A stretch of 64,000 nt of DNA from Roseomonas fluvialis (GTDB lineage Bacteria; Pseudomonadota; Alphaproteobacteria; Acetobacterales; Acetobacteraceae). The translations under genes and the position numbers were made by a program. This document shows, in pieces, positions 32,695 to 40,057 of this stretch. The first letter of the stretch is position 1, and the number at the start of each line of letters is the position of its first letter. The notes below the pieces were generated by a model. The model saw nothing but the letters and a program-made list of their open reading frames with translations, did no database searches and had not been told where the DNA came from. Location of the stretch: the NCBI RefSeq assembly GCF_022846615.1, contig NZ_AP025637.1, forward strand, positions 3,993,001 to 4,057,000. The letters run 5' to 3'.

Positions 32695-33470
32695 GCCTCG
32701 GGTGCGATGCGGAAGCGCATGCGCCGCACCAGCCAGTCGGACGCACCGGCCGGCAGCGCATCCAGCACGCGCAGCAGCGCCGCCAGCGGCCACGGGAAGG
32801 CGCAGCGCCGCGCGCCGCGCAGGATGGCGGCGTGCGTGACGTCGGCGGCGCGATCGAGGCCCATCGCCAGCGGCCGCCGCCCCTGCCAGCGCGCGCCCAT
32901 CGCACTGTCGAAGAAGCCGGGCAGCACCACGGTCACGGCGATCCCGCGCGGGCCGAGTGCGGCGCGCAGCCCCTCGCCGTACACCCGCAGCCCGGCCTTG
33001 GACGCCGCATAGCCCGGCGCATCCGGCAACCCGCGATAGGCCGCGACGGAGGCCACCAGCGCGATCCGCCCTGCGCGGCGTTCGCGAAACGCCGGCAGCA
33101 GCGGTTCGATCGCGTGCATGGCGCCGAGCAGGTTCACCGCGACCTGCGCGGTCGCGCCCTCGAGGCCCTCGGACACGCCATCGGGGTCGGTCCCGCGCGA
33201 GATGCCGGCATTGGCGATGATGGTGTCGAAGGGCAGCGCCGCCTCCCAGGCCTGGATCCGCGCCGACATGGCGGCGGCGTCGCGCACGTCTATCGCCGCG
33301 GTCTCGGCCTGCGCGCCGCGGGCGGTGCAGCGTGCAGCGGTGGCGGCGAGTCCCTCGGCCCCGCGCGCGACCAGGCGCAGCGTGACACCCGGCGCGGCGA
33401 AGCGTTCCGCCAGCGCGGCGCCGAGCCCGCGCGACGCGCCGGTGACGAGGATGCAGCGCGGCGCGGTCAT
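32691..33470 (-). CDS. rkpH: RkpH-like short-chain dehydrogenase
   Basis: 259-residue classical SDR. CILVTGASRGLGAALAERF is the NAD(P) loop, IIANAGIS the NAG motif, VASVAAYRG the active-site Ser and PGYAASKAGLRVYGEGL the Tyr-x3-Lys pair. In the rkp-1 region an SDR follows the oxoamine synthase, suggesting it reduces the keto group of the lipid, much like 3-ketosphinganine reductase. The start at 33470 is directly before the Rossmann strand. Its stop overlaps the GTG of rkpI; kpsS lies upstream on the same strand, 58 bases away. Confidence 0.85.
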   Translation of the reverse strand: MTAPRCILVTGASRGLGAALAERFAAPGVTLRLVARGAEGLAATAARCTARGAQAETAAIDVRDAAAMSARIQAWEAALPFDTIIANAGISRGTDPDGVSEGLEGATAQVAVNLLGAMHAIEPLLPAFRERRAGRIALVASVAAYRGLPDAPGYAASKAGLRVYGEGLRAALGPRGIAVTVVLPGFFDSAMGARWQGRRPLAMGLDRAADVTHAAILRGARRCAFPWPLAALLRVLDALPAGASDWLVRRMRFRIAPEA

Positions 33471-33528
33471 GCCGGGCGCAGGCGGCCCCGGGCCTTGCGC
33501 GCAGGACGGCAGGGCCGCAGGACCAGCA

Positions 33529-34752
33529 TCATTGCGCCGCCGCCGCGAGCACCGGCCGGTCGAGCCGCGCGGCGGCAAGCGCCACCGCCTCGTTGATGCC
33601 GGCATCGTGGAAGAAGCCGCCGCGGATCAGGCACTGCGCCGCCAGCACCCGGCGCAGCGCGTCGACCAGCGCGGGGTCGGGCGGCGTCGCCTCGGTCCAA
33701 AAGCGGTCGAGCCCGTGCTGGAAGGTCAGGCCCGGCATGTCGTACAGCGCGCGGCCGAGCACCACGACCGGCTTGCCCTCCCGCAGCGCTTGCAGCCCCG
33801 CCGTGCTGTTCACCGTGACCACGCCGGCAGCGGGCGCCAGCACCGGGCCGAAGGGCAGTTCCGGCAGCCAGACCAGGCGGTCCGCCACCCCGGCATCACT
33901 CGCCACGCGCCGCGCGACGCGCCCCCAATCGGTCAGCCCGTTGTCGAGCGGATGCCCCTTCACCGCGAGAGCTGCATCGCTTGGCGCATGCGCCGCGAAG
34001 GACCTGACGATGTGCGCGATGGCGTCGCGCAGGCTGGGGAAGGGCGAATGCAGGCGCAGCTGGAAGTCGCCCTCGAGCTGCAGCGGGAACACGAAGACCG
34101 GGCCGGCCCAGGCCTGCAGCACCGCGAGCCGCCGCCGCGCCGCCGCCTGTCGCCAGGGGCGCCGCGCTCCGCGCCACAGCCAGCCGCCGTATTCGTGGAA
34201 AGCGTTCCATTGCCGGTGCGTGCGCCAATGCGGGAAGCCGCCGCGGCCGACCAGGTTGGCAATGTTGTAGCGCACGTCGTCCGATGCGCGGCGCAGGAAG
34301 GACCCGCCGGACAGGGTCTCGGGTGCCGCCGGCGGCAGGCCCCGTGCGATCGCCATGATCCGCCCGGGGTCGCGCGGCAGCGGCGAATTCGCGTTCACGC
34401 CGCCCTGTTCGAGGGTGATGTAGCCCGGCCGCAGGTAGGCTTCCTCGATCACCCAGGCCGCAAGGCCGCTGCGCCGCGCGAAGGCGATGGCCGCTATATG
34501 CAGCGGCCGGCAGTCGCTGAACATCACGAGGTCCGTGACGCCGTGCTGCGCGACCAGCGCCGCGAGCGCGCCCGGCCAGTCCTGCGGCGTGCCTGTGTAG
34601 TCGGTGGCGTTGGGCCGGCGCCAGAACAGCCGGTCGCCGGCGTTGAAGTTCACGCGGTGCACGGCGTGGCCGCGCGCTGCCAGCGCGTCGCCCAGGCGCA
34701 CGAAGAAGTGCGTGGCCAGGCCTTGCAGGAACAGGAAGGAGCGTCGCGCCAT
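33529..34752 (-). CDS. kpsS: KpsS-like capsule Kdo-linker transferase
   Basis: 407-residue KpsS/LpsZ family protein; in E. coli KpsS adds the first beta-Kdo to lyso-phosphatidylglycerol. Typical segments are SFLFLQGLATHFFVRLGDAL, HRVNFNAGDRLFW, VIEEAYLRPGYITLEQGGVN, PLQLEGDFQLRLHSPF, LAVKGHPLDNG and TVNSTAGLQALREGKPVVVLG. The ATG at 34752 has GAGGAG eight bases upstream and is overlapped (TGATG) by the last of a chain of mini-ORFs made by the 29-bp repeat array. Acts on the inner face of the cytoplasmic membrane, with KpsC upstream. Confidence 0.88.
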   Translation of the reverse strand: MARRSFLFLQGLATHFFVRLGDALAARGHAVHRVNFNAGDRLFWRRPNATDYTGTPQDWPGALAALVAQHGVTDLVMFSDCRPLHIAAIAFARRSGLAAWVIEEAYLRPGYITLEQGGVNANSPLPRDPGRIMAIARGLPPAAPETLSGGSFLRRASDDVRYNIANLVGRGGFPHWRTHRQWNAFHEYGGWLWRGARRPWRQAAARRRLAVLQAWAGPVFVFPLQLEGDFQLRLHSPFPSLRDAIAHIVRSFAAHAPSDAALAVKGHPLDNGLTDWGRVARRVASDAGVADRLVWLPELPFGPVLAPAAGVVTVNSTAGLQALREGKPVVVLGRALYDMPGLTFQHGLDRFWTEATPPDPALVDALRRVLAAQCLIRGGFFHDAGINEAVALAAARLDRPVLAAAAQ

Positions 34753-34977
34753 CAGGCGCGCTCCTCATGATGGGGCGCCATCAGGCGCGCTCCTCATGAT
34801 GGGGCGCCATCAGGCGCGCTCCTCATGATGGGGCGCCATCAGGCGCGCTCCTCATGACGGGGCGCCATCAGGCGCGCTCCTCATGACGGGGCGCCATCAG
34901 GCGCGCTCCTCGTGACGCGGCACCATCAGGCGCGCTTTGCGAGACAGGGCGCCATCACGCGCGTTCCTGATCGACGG
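34746..34977 (-). repeat. 29-bp tandem array (8 units) duplicating the kpsS translation-initiation region
   Basis: Eight consecutive 29-base units at 34746, 34775, 34804, 34833, 34862, 34891, 34920 and 34949 (start positions), ending at 34977. Units 1-3 are identical (GCGCCATCAGGCGCGCTCCT, then CATGATGGG), and units drift progressively further from kpsS. Unit 1 includes the kpsS start codon. Read on the minus strand, each unit carries an ATG, and from each upstream ATG a nine-codon ORF runs to a TGA that overlaps the next ATG (TGATG). GAGGAG stands eight bases before each next ATG in all but the most distal links. No spacers separate the units, so this is not a CRISPR array. Confidence 0.93.
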
Positions 34978-35068
34978 GCGCCGGCATCCCCGGTGCAGCC
35001 GCGCATCGCGTGTTGCCACGCGGCGCCGTCCACGGCATCGGCGCCCGGGCGCGGACCGCCCGGCACCC
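34978..35068. other. kpsC-kpsS spacer beyond the repeat array
   Basis: 91 bases between the distal end of the 29-bp array and the kpsC stop; together with the array they make the 316-base kpsC-kpsS gap. GC-rich sequence without a recognised element, gene or T-run terminator, so read-through from kpsC into kpsS is likely. Confidence 0.4.
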
Positions 35069-36952
35069 TCAGCCGCGCCCCTTCAGCAGGCGCGCCATGG
35101 CCTGCCCCTGCCAGCGGCGCAGCCGGGCCAGCAGGCCACCCCTCCAGGGGGCAGTCTCCGCCAGGCGATCCAGCAGGGCTTCGGGCGGGCATGGCAGTTC
35201 GCTCACCGGGTCCTGATAGCGGGGATAGAGGATCAGCGCACCTGCCACCAGTTCATCAAGCGTGAGCCGCCGCACTCGCCGCGCGATCGGCGCGTGGTCC
35301 TGCGTCAGCCCCCAGCCGGCGTAGAAGGGCTGGCCCCAGCAGGTCACAGCGCGGCCACGCAGCAGCGCCTCGAAGCCGGTCAGCGAGGTGATAGTATGGA
35401 CCTCGTCCACCTGGTCGAGCAGCGGGGCGATCGTCACGTGGTCCAGCACGATATCGGCCAGGGCGCGGGCCGCGTCGGCCGGCACCGCGCCGCGGCGGTA
35501 GCCGGCCTCGACATCCGGATGGGGCTTGAAGGCGATGTAGGCGTTCGGCGCGGCCCGCCGCGCCGCGCGCAGCAGGTCGAGGTTGCCGCGCACGGCGCCT
35601 GCCGCACCGCGCAGGATGGACAGGTCGTCCTCGACCTGGCCTGGCACCAGGATGCGCCGCCGCCCGGGCGTGGGCGGCAGCGCCGGCGCGGCGCCTGCCA
35701 GATTGTACTTGGTGATGCCGCGCGCCACGAGCACGTCGCGCAGCGCCGCCGCACGCGCCAGCAGCGCCGGTGGGAAGGTCGTGGTCGCGAGCAGGATCTC
35801 GAGGTCGCTGGCACCGCCGGCGTCGAAATAGGGCCGCCGCCCATCGAGCGCGAGGGAAGCCGCCGGCAGGAAGCCCGCCCCCAAACCGGCCGAGCGGATG
35901 AAGCCATCCTCGACCCAAACCACCGGCACGCCGGCCGCGGCAGCCCGGGCGGTCAGGTCGGCCGGGGCGCGGCTCGGCCAGGCGGCGACCGCACCGCCCC
36001 GCGCGCTCGCCAGCGCCACCGCGTCGCGGGCGGTGCGAGCGAAGGCCGGCGGGCCGGCGGCGCTCGCGAGCACCGCCGCCATCCGCCGCCGCTTCCAGAA
36101 GGACATGCCAAGGCAGACGGCGATACGGCGATTGGCGGCTTCCGCCGCGCGCCAATCTCCCAGCAGCGCGATCGCCTGTTCGAGGTCGATCGGGATGCCG
36201 CGGACCGGGTCGGCGCAGCGGGCCGCGGCGGCGATCGCCGCCCAGGCCGCTCCGGCATCCGCGACCCGGCCGCCCGGCCCGCGCACCGCCACGCCTGCCA
36301 GCGTGCCCAGCAGCGCCATCGGCCCCGGCAGCGCATGCACACCCGCCGCCACGTCCAGCAGCGTCCAGGGCGAGAGGAGATCGCGCCGCGTGGCGCCCAG
36401 CAGGGGCGCGGCCGTGGCCGGGGCATGCGGGTCGCGCAGCGCCAGCACCGGACGCCCGTCGGCCTGCGCCAGCGCATCGCGCCACAGCCCCAGCGCGGCG
36501 TCGCGGCGCGACGGGTCGCAGGGGTCGATGACCAGCACCGCCTCGACAGGGCCGTGGCCGAGCGCGGCCGGCCCGGGGTCGGCCAGGCCTGGGGGGCCGC
36601 CGATACGGGCGGCGCGCAGCGCGGCTTGCAGCGCCTGCGGGCAGATGCCGGCATCCGGGGCCGGCGCGGCGGCGAGCGCGTGCGTGACAGGGTCGGGCGC
36701 CTCGCCGGCCAGCAGGACGGCCGGCACGCGGCGCCCCGCGAAGGATGGCGGAGCGAAGGGGCCGGGCGAAAGGCGCAGCACGCGGCCATCCCACCGGGCC
36801 GGGACGGCATCGCCCGCCGGCACGGCCATCACCGCATCAGGCGCCACGCCCGCCCGCAGCGGCCCGACGCAGGCCTCCGGCCAGAAGGCAGGCAAATGCG
36901 GCCAGCGCCGCAGCAATTCGTGCTGGACGAGGATACGCCTTGGCAAGGTCAC
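35069..36952 (-). CDS. kpsC: KpsC-like capsule Kdo-linker transferase (RkpJ)
   Basis: 627-residue KpsC family protein, the counterpart of RkpJ in rhizobia. In E. coli KpsC extends the poly-Kdo linker that joins capsule to lipid. The C-terminal module, from about 310, is well kept: CLGMSFWKRRRMAAVLASA, VVWVEDGFIRSAGLGAGF, VARGITKYNLAG, ILVPGQVEDDLSI, AFKPHPDVEAGYR and HTITSLTGFEALLRGR, then WGQPFYAGWGLTQD. The N-terminal module, which normally repeats this pattern, is much diverged here (VLVIDPCDPSRRDAALGLWR), so it may have lost one transferase activity. The GTG at 36952 was chosen because upstream codons enter the divergent promoter region. Confidence 0.88.
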   Translation of the reverse strand: MTLPRRILVQHELLRRWPHLPAFWPEACVGPLRAGVAPDAVMAVPAGDAVPARWDGRVLRLSPGPFAPPSFAGRRVPAVLLAGEAPDPVTHALAAAPAPDAGICPQALQAALRAARIGGPPGLADPGPAALGHGPVEAVLVIDPCDPSRRDAALGLWRDALAQADGRPVLALRDPHAPATAAPLLGATRRDLLSPWTLLDVAAGVHALPGPMALLGTLAGVAVRGPGGRVADAGAAWAAIAAAARCADPVRGIPIDLEQAIALLGDWRAAEAANRRIAVCLGMSFWKRRRMAAVLASAAGPPAFARTARDAVALASARGGAVAAWPSRAPADLTARAAAAGVPVVWVEDGFIRSAGLGAGFLPAASLALDGRRPYFDAGGASDLEILLATTTFPPALLARAAALRDVLVARGITKYNLAGAAPALPPTPGRRRILVPGQVEDDLSILRGAAGAVRGNLDLLRAARRAAPNAYIAFKPHPDVEAGYRRGAVPADAARALADIVLDHVTIAPLLDQVDEVHTITSLTGFEALLRGRAVTCWGQPFYAGWGLTQDHAPIARRVRRLTLDELVAGALILYPRYQDPVSELPCPPEALLDRLAETAPWRGGLLARLRRWQGQAMARLLKGRG

Positions 36953-37087
36953 GCGCCTATGCTGCCCCCGTGGGTCGGGGCGCCGAGCACGCACGCCGTA
37001 TGTGCCGCGCATCGCATCTGCTTGTTTTTGCGTAAGTCGCCACGAAACGCTAGGGTATCTAACTGCTGTTCCAAAGGGTCGGTGCGG
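36953..37087. promoter_or_regulatory. Divergent region between kpsC and the kpsMTED operon
   Basis: 135 bases separating the kpsC-kpsS-rkpH-rkpI unit (minus) from the lipoprotein-kpsMTED unit (plus). It includes an AT-richer tract around CTTGTTTTTGCGTAAG (about 37021) and CTAGGGTATCTAACTG (about 37049) where promoters are likely. The boxes are only suggestive. Confidence 0.35.
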
Positions 37088-37459
37088 ATGGGTGTAAGGC
37101 GCGAACGGATCGCTGCCGGATGGACCGGGGCCGCCGTGGCACTGGCCCTGCTGGCAGGGTGCGCGGAACCGACGGCGGTCATCTCGCCCGGCACCGACAC
37201 CCCCGTCGCCATCACCGACCCGGTCGTTGCCTTCGCCGCGAATGCCTCCCCCGGCGCGGAGGACAGCGTGGTGCTGCCCTCGACCGGCCAGACCGCCAGG
37301 CTGCGCATGGTGCGGTCGTATACGGCCGCGAGCGGGCGGGAATGCCGCGAGATCCAGGTGAACACCAGCGGCACGGCCCAGATGCGCCTGCTCTGCCGTG
37401 CCGGGACCGGCTGGCGGGAGGCGCGGCCGCTGCTGCGCGACGGCGTGGGCCGGCCGTGA
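37088..37459 (+). CDS. Small lipoprotein at the head of the kpsMTED operon
   Basis: 123-residue protein with a lipoprotein signal: basic start (MGVRRERIAAGW), hydrophobic core AVALALLAGC with the lipobox cysteine at about residue 22. The mature part ends with EIQVNTSGTAQMRLLCRAGT and GWREARPLL, a pattern seen in small outer-membrane/surface proteins of alphaproteobacteria. Likely located in the outer membrane or periplasm. The stop overlaps the kpsM GTG (GTGA), so it is coupled to the exporter; it may assist capsule translocation, but no function is established. Confidence 0.7.
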   Translation: MGVRRERIAAGWTGAAVALALLAGCAEPTAVISPGTDTPVAITDPVVAFAANASPGAEDSVVLPSTGQTARLRMVRSYTAASGRECREIQVNTSGTAQMRLLCRAGTGWREARPLLRDGVGRP

Positions 37460-38250
37460 GCGGCAGCGCGCCACGCCCGTTGCTCATCGATTGCGCGCGG
37501 ATGCAGATGCGCGTGATCGGCGCGCTCATCATCCGCGAGATGCATACCCGCTTCGGGCGGCACAAGTTCGGCTACCTGTGGCTGTTCTTCGAACCGCTGC
37601 TGCTCGGCGCGATGATCGCCATCATCCACCAGTTCCGCGGCAGCCAGGACAGTATTCGCGCCAACTTCGAATTCTTCGCGATCGGCTACATCCTATTCTT
37701 CAAGTTCCGCGGCATGGTCAACCGCGCGGGCAGCACCATCAGCGCCAATCGCGGACTACTGTACCACCGGCAGGTGACCCTGCCCGACCTGTTCTATGCA
37801 CGCCACATCATCGAATCGATCGCCTGCACCGGCGTGATGGTGCTGTTCACCATCGCTGGCGTCGCGATGGGCGGCCAATACCCCGACAGCGTGGTCAAGA
37901 TGCTCTCGGCCATGATGCTGATGTTCCTGTTTGCGCAGGGCCTTGCCCTCGTGATCGGCGCCGCGACCAGCGAATGGGACGGGCTGGAGCGCCTGGTGCA
38001 CGCGATGTCCTACCTGATCCTGCCCTTCAGCGGCCTGTTCTTCATGGTCGAATGGCTGCCGGGCTGGATGCAGGAGATCGTGCTCTGGATCCCGACGGTG
38101 CACATCTTCGAACTCCTGCGCGACGGGCAGTTCGGCGACTTGTACCGGCCTGTGTATGACCTGAACTACGTGTTCGGCTGGATCCTCGTGACCCACCTGA
38201 TCGGGCTGACCGGACTGCGCCTCGCGCGCAACCGCCTGGGCCTGGAATAG
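37456..38250 (+). CDS. kpsM: KpsM-like ABC-2 capsule export permease
   Basis: 264-residue inner-membrane permease with six predicted helices, for example YLWLFFEPLLLGAMIAIIH, YILFFKFRGMV, IIESIACTGVMVLFTIAGVA, MLMFLFAQGLALVIGAA, MSYLILPFSGLFFMVEWLP and VFGWILVTHLIGLTGLRLA. ALIIREMHTRFGRHKFGYLW at the N-terminus and the PFSGLFF segment are characteristic of the polysaccharide ABC-2 exporters (KpsM, BexB, CtrC). The GTG start overlaps the lipoprotein stop. Works with KpsT to move the lipid-linked polymer across the inner membrane. Confidence 0.92.
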   Translation: MSGSAPRPLLIDCARMQMRVIGALIIREMHTRFGRHKFGYLWLFFEPLLLGAMIAIIHQFRGSQDSIRANFEFFAIGYILFFKFRGMVNRAGSTISANRGLLYHRQVTLPDLFYARHIIESIACTGVMVLFTIAGVAMGGQYPDSVVKMLSAMMLMFLFAQGLALVIGAATSEWDGLERLVHAMSYLILPFSGLFFMVEWLPGWMQEIVLWIPTVHIFELLRDGQFGDLYRPVYDLNYVFGWILVTHLIGLTGLRLARNRLGLE

Positions 38251-38259
38251 GGGGCGTGG

Positions 38260-38898
38260 GTGTCGCTCGACCTCTACGACGTCCACAAATCCTACCCGAT
38301 GAATGTCGGCCGCAAGCATGTGCTGCGCGGCGTCACCGGCAGCTTCCGCAAGGGCGAACGGGTAGGCATCCTGGGCCGCAACGGCACGGGCAAGTCCACG
38401 CTGGTGCGGATCCTGGGCGGGGTCGAGGCCCCCACGCGCGGCACCATCCGGCGCACCATGTCGGTCTCCTGGCCGATCGGCATGGCAGCCGGGTTCCAGC
38501 CGGCGCTGTCGGGGGCGGACAATTCGCGCTTCATCGCGCGGATCTACGGCAAGAAGGCCTCGGAAACCGTCGACTTCGTGGAATCCTTCGCCGAGCTCGG
38601 CGACTATCTGAACATGCCGGTCGGGACCTATTCCTCGGGCATGCGTTCGCGCCTCGGCCTCGCGATCTCGCTGGCGGTCGAATTCGACTGCTTCCTGGTC
38701 GACGAAGCCCTGGCGGTGGGCGACACCAAGTTCGGCCGCGCCTTCGCCGCGCGGCTGCAGCGATCGGGCCTGATCCTCGTCACCCACCAGCCCTCCCTCG
38801 TCCGCCAGCTCTGCACCCGCGCGGCAGTGCTGGATCAAGGGACGCTGACCTTCTACGAAGACATCGATGAAGCTCTCGCCACCTACAACAGCCTTTGA
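38260..38898 (+). CDS. kpsT: KpsT-like capsule export ATPase
   Basis: 212-residue ABC ATPase of the capsule exporter. Walker A GRNGTGKSTLVRILGG, signature VGTYSSGMRSRLGLAISL, Walker B FDCFLVDEALAVGD, and switch His in LILVTHQPSLVRQL. The length and the absence of a C-terminal sugar-binding extension match KpsT/BexA rather than the O-antigen Wzt type. The GTG start is 9 bases after kpsM, and the last 32 bases overlap kpsE. Confidence 0.93.
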   Translation: MSLDLYDVHKSYPMNVGRKHVLRGVTGSFRKGERVGILGRNGTGKSTLVRILGGVEAPTRGTIRRTMSVSWPIGMAAGFQPALSGADNSRFIARIYGKKASETVDFVESFAELGDYLNMPVGTYSSGMRSRLGLAISLAVEFDCFLVDEALAVGDTKFGRAFAARLQRSGLILVTHQPSLVRQLCTRAAVLDQGTLTFYEDIDEALATYNSL

Positions 38899-40057
38899 AC
38901 CCGGCAAGGCCGAGCCGGTCGCGGCCTGGAGCGAGGCTGCGCCGACCCCGCCGCCCCGGCCGGAACGACGGCTGCTGCGCTTCGTCCGCCACCCCTTCAC
39001 CTGGTGCGTGCTACTGCCCACAGCGCTGGTGGCCGCGTATTTCTACCTCGTCGCCTCCCCGCAATACGTCTCGGAAGCGCGCTTCGTGGTGCGCTCGCGC
39101 GCCGACGCGCCGCAGCTCTCGCTCGGCGCCGTGATCTCGGCCGCGGCCGGCGGCGGCGGCGGCGCCACCGCCGAGGCCAACAGCGTGCGGGACTTCCTGC
39201 TCTCCCACGACGCGGTGATGCGCACGCAGGACCGCATCGACCTGATCGCGATGTGGTCGCGCGACGATGCCGACTTCTACGCGCGGCTGCACAACACCGA
39301 GCCAGAACGCCTGACCAAGTTCTACAATTCCATGGTCTCGGCCAGCTTCGATACGTCGACCAGCGTGACCACGCTGCGCGTGCGCAGCTTCCGCCCCGAG
39401 GATTCCAAGGCGATCGCCGTGACCTTGCTGTCGCTCTCGGAATCGCTGGTGAACAGCCTGTCCGAACGGGCGCGCGAGGATGCGCTCAGGATCGCGCGCG
39501 CCGAGCTGCAGGTCGCCGAACAGCGAGTGGCGGAATCCCGCGCCGCGCTGACGCGCTTCCGCGAGCAGCAGCAGGACCTCGACAGCGCCGGCACCGCCAC
39601 TGCCGCGGCCTCCACCATCTCGGCGATGGAAAGCGCGCTGACCGCCGCCAATGCCGAATTGCGCGAACGCATGGCCTTCATGCGCCCGGACAACCCCGCG
39701 CTGCAGGTCACGCGCAACCGAATCGCCGCCCTGGAACGTCAGATCGAGGTGGAGCGCGCCCGGCGCACCCAGGGTGAGGGCACGCTGGCGCAGCAGCTCG
39801 GCAACTTCGAACGGCTGATGCTGGAACGCGAATTCGCCGACCGCCAGCTTGCCTCCGCCACCGCAAGCCTCGAGGCCGCGCGCGTCGAGGCGCAGCGCCA
39901 GCAGGTCTACATCGCGCGCGTGGTCGAACCGAACCTGGCGGTCTATCCCCTCTATCCGCGGAAGCTCATCAGTGTTGGCAGCGTTTTCCTTGGGCTTTCG
40001 GTCGCATTCGGCATCGGCTGGCTGCTGGTGGCGGGGATGCGCGAACATGCGATCTGA
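38867..40057 (+). CDS. kpsE: KpsE-like polysaccharide co-polymerase/exporter adaptor
   Basis: 396-residue inner-membrane protein of the PCP-3 type. A cytoplasmic Pro-rich N-terminus of about 45 residues is followed by TM1 (CVLLPTALVAAYFYLVAS) and a large periplasmic domain: YVSEARFVVRSRADAP, a Gly-rich stretch, and coiled-coil helices from ARAELQVAEQRVAESRAALT to about residue 350. TM2 (ISVGSVFLGLSVAFGIGWLL) lies near the C-terminus, with PLYPRK just before it as in KpsE/CtrB/BexC. Forms the periplasmic bridge between KpsMT and KpsD. It overlaps both kpsT and kpsD. Confidence 0.9.
   Translation: MKLSPPTTAFEPGKAEPVAAWSEAAPTPPPRPERRLLRFVRHPFTWCVLLPTALVAAYFYLVASPQYVSEARFVVRSRADAPQLSLGAVISAAAGGGGGATAEANSVRDFLLSHDAVMRTQDRIDLIAMWSRDDADFYARLHNTEPERLTKFYNSMVSASFDTSTSVTTLRVRSFRPEDSKAIAVTLLSLSESLVNSLSERAREDALRIARAELQVAEQRVAESRAALTRFREQQQDLDSAGTATAAASTISAMESALTAANAELRERMAFMRPDNPALQVTRNRIAALERQIEVERARRTQGEGTLAQQLGNFERLMLEREFADRQLASATASLEAARVEAQRQQVYIARVVEPNLAVYPLYPRKLISVGSVFLGLSVAFGIGWLLVAGMREHAI

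Noticed and set aside
34746..34977. Regular direct repeats that could be read as a CRISPR array
   Set aside because: The 29-bp units are contiguous with no spacers, and no cas genes are near. They duplicate the kpsS start region.
34937..37087. Plus-strand open frame leading into the small lipoprotein gene
   Set aside because: It is antisense to kpsC. The real product starts at 37088, where a lipoprotein signal begins.
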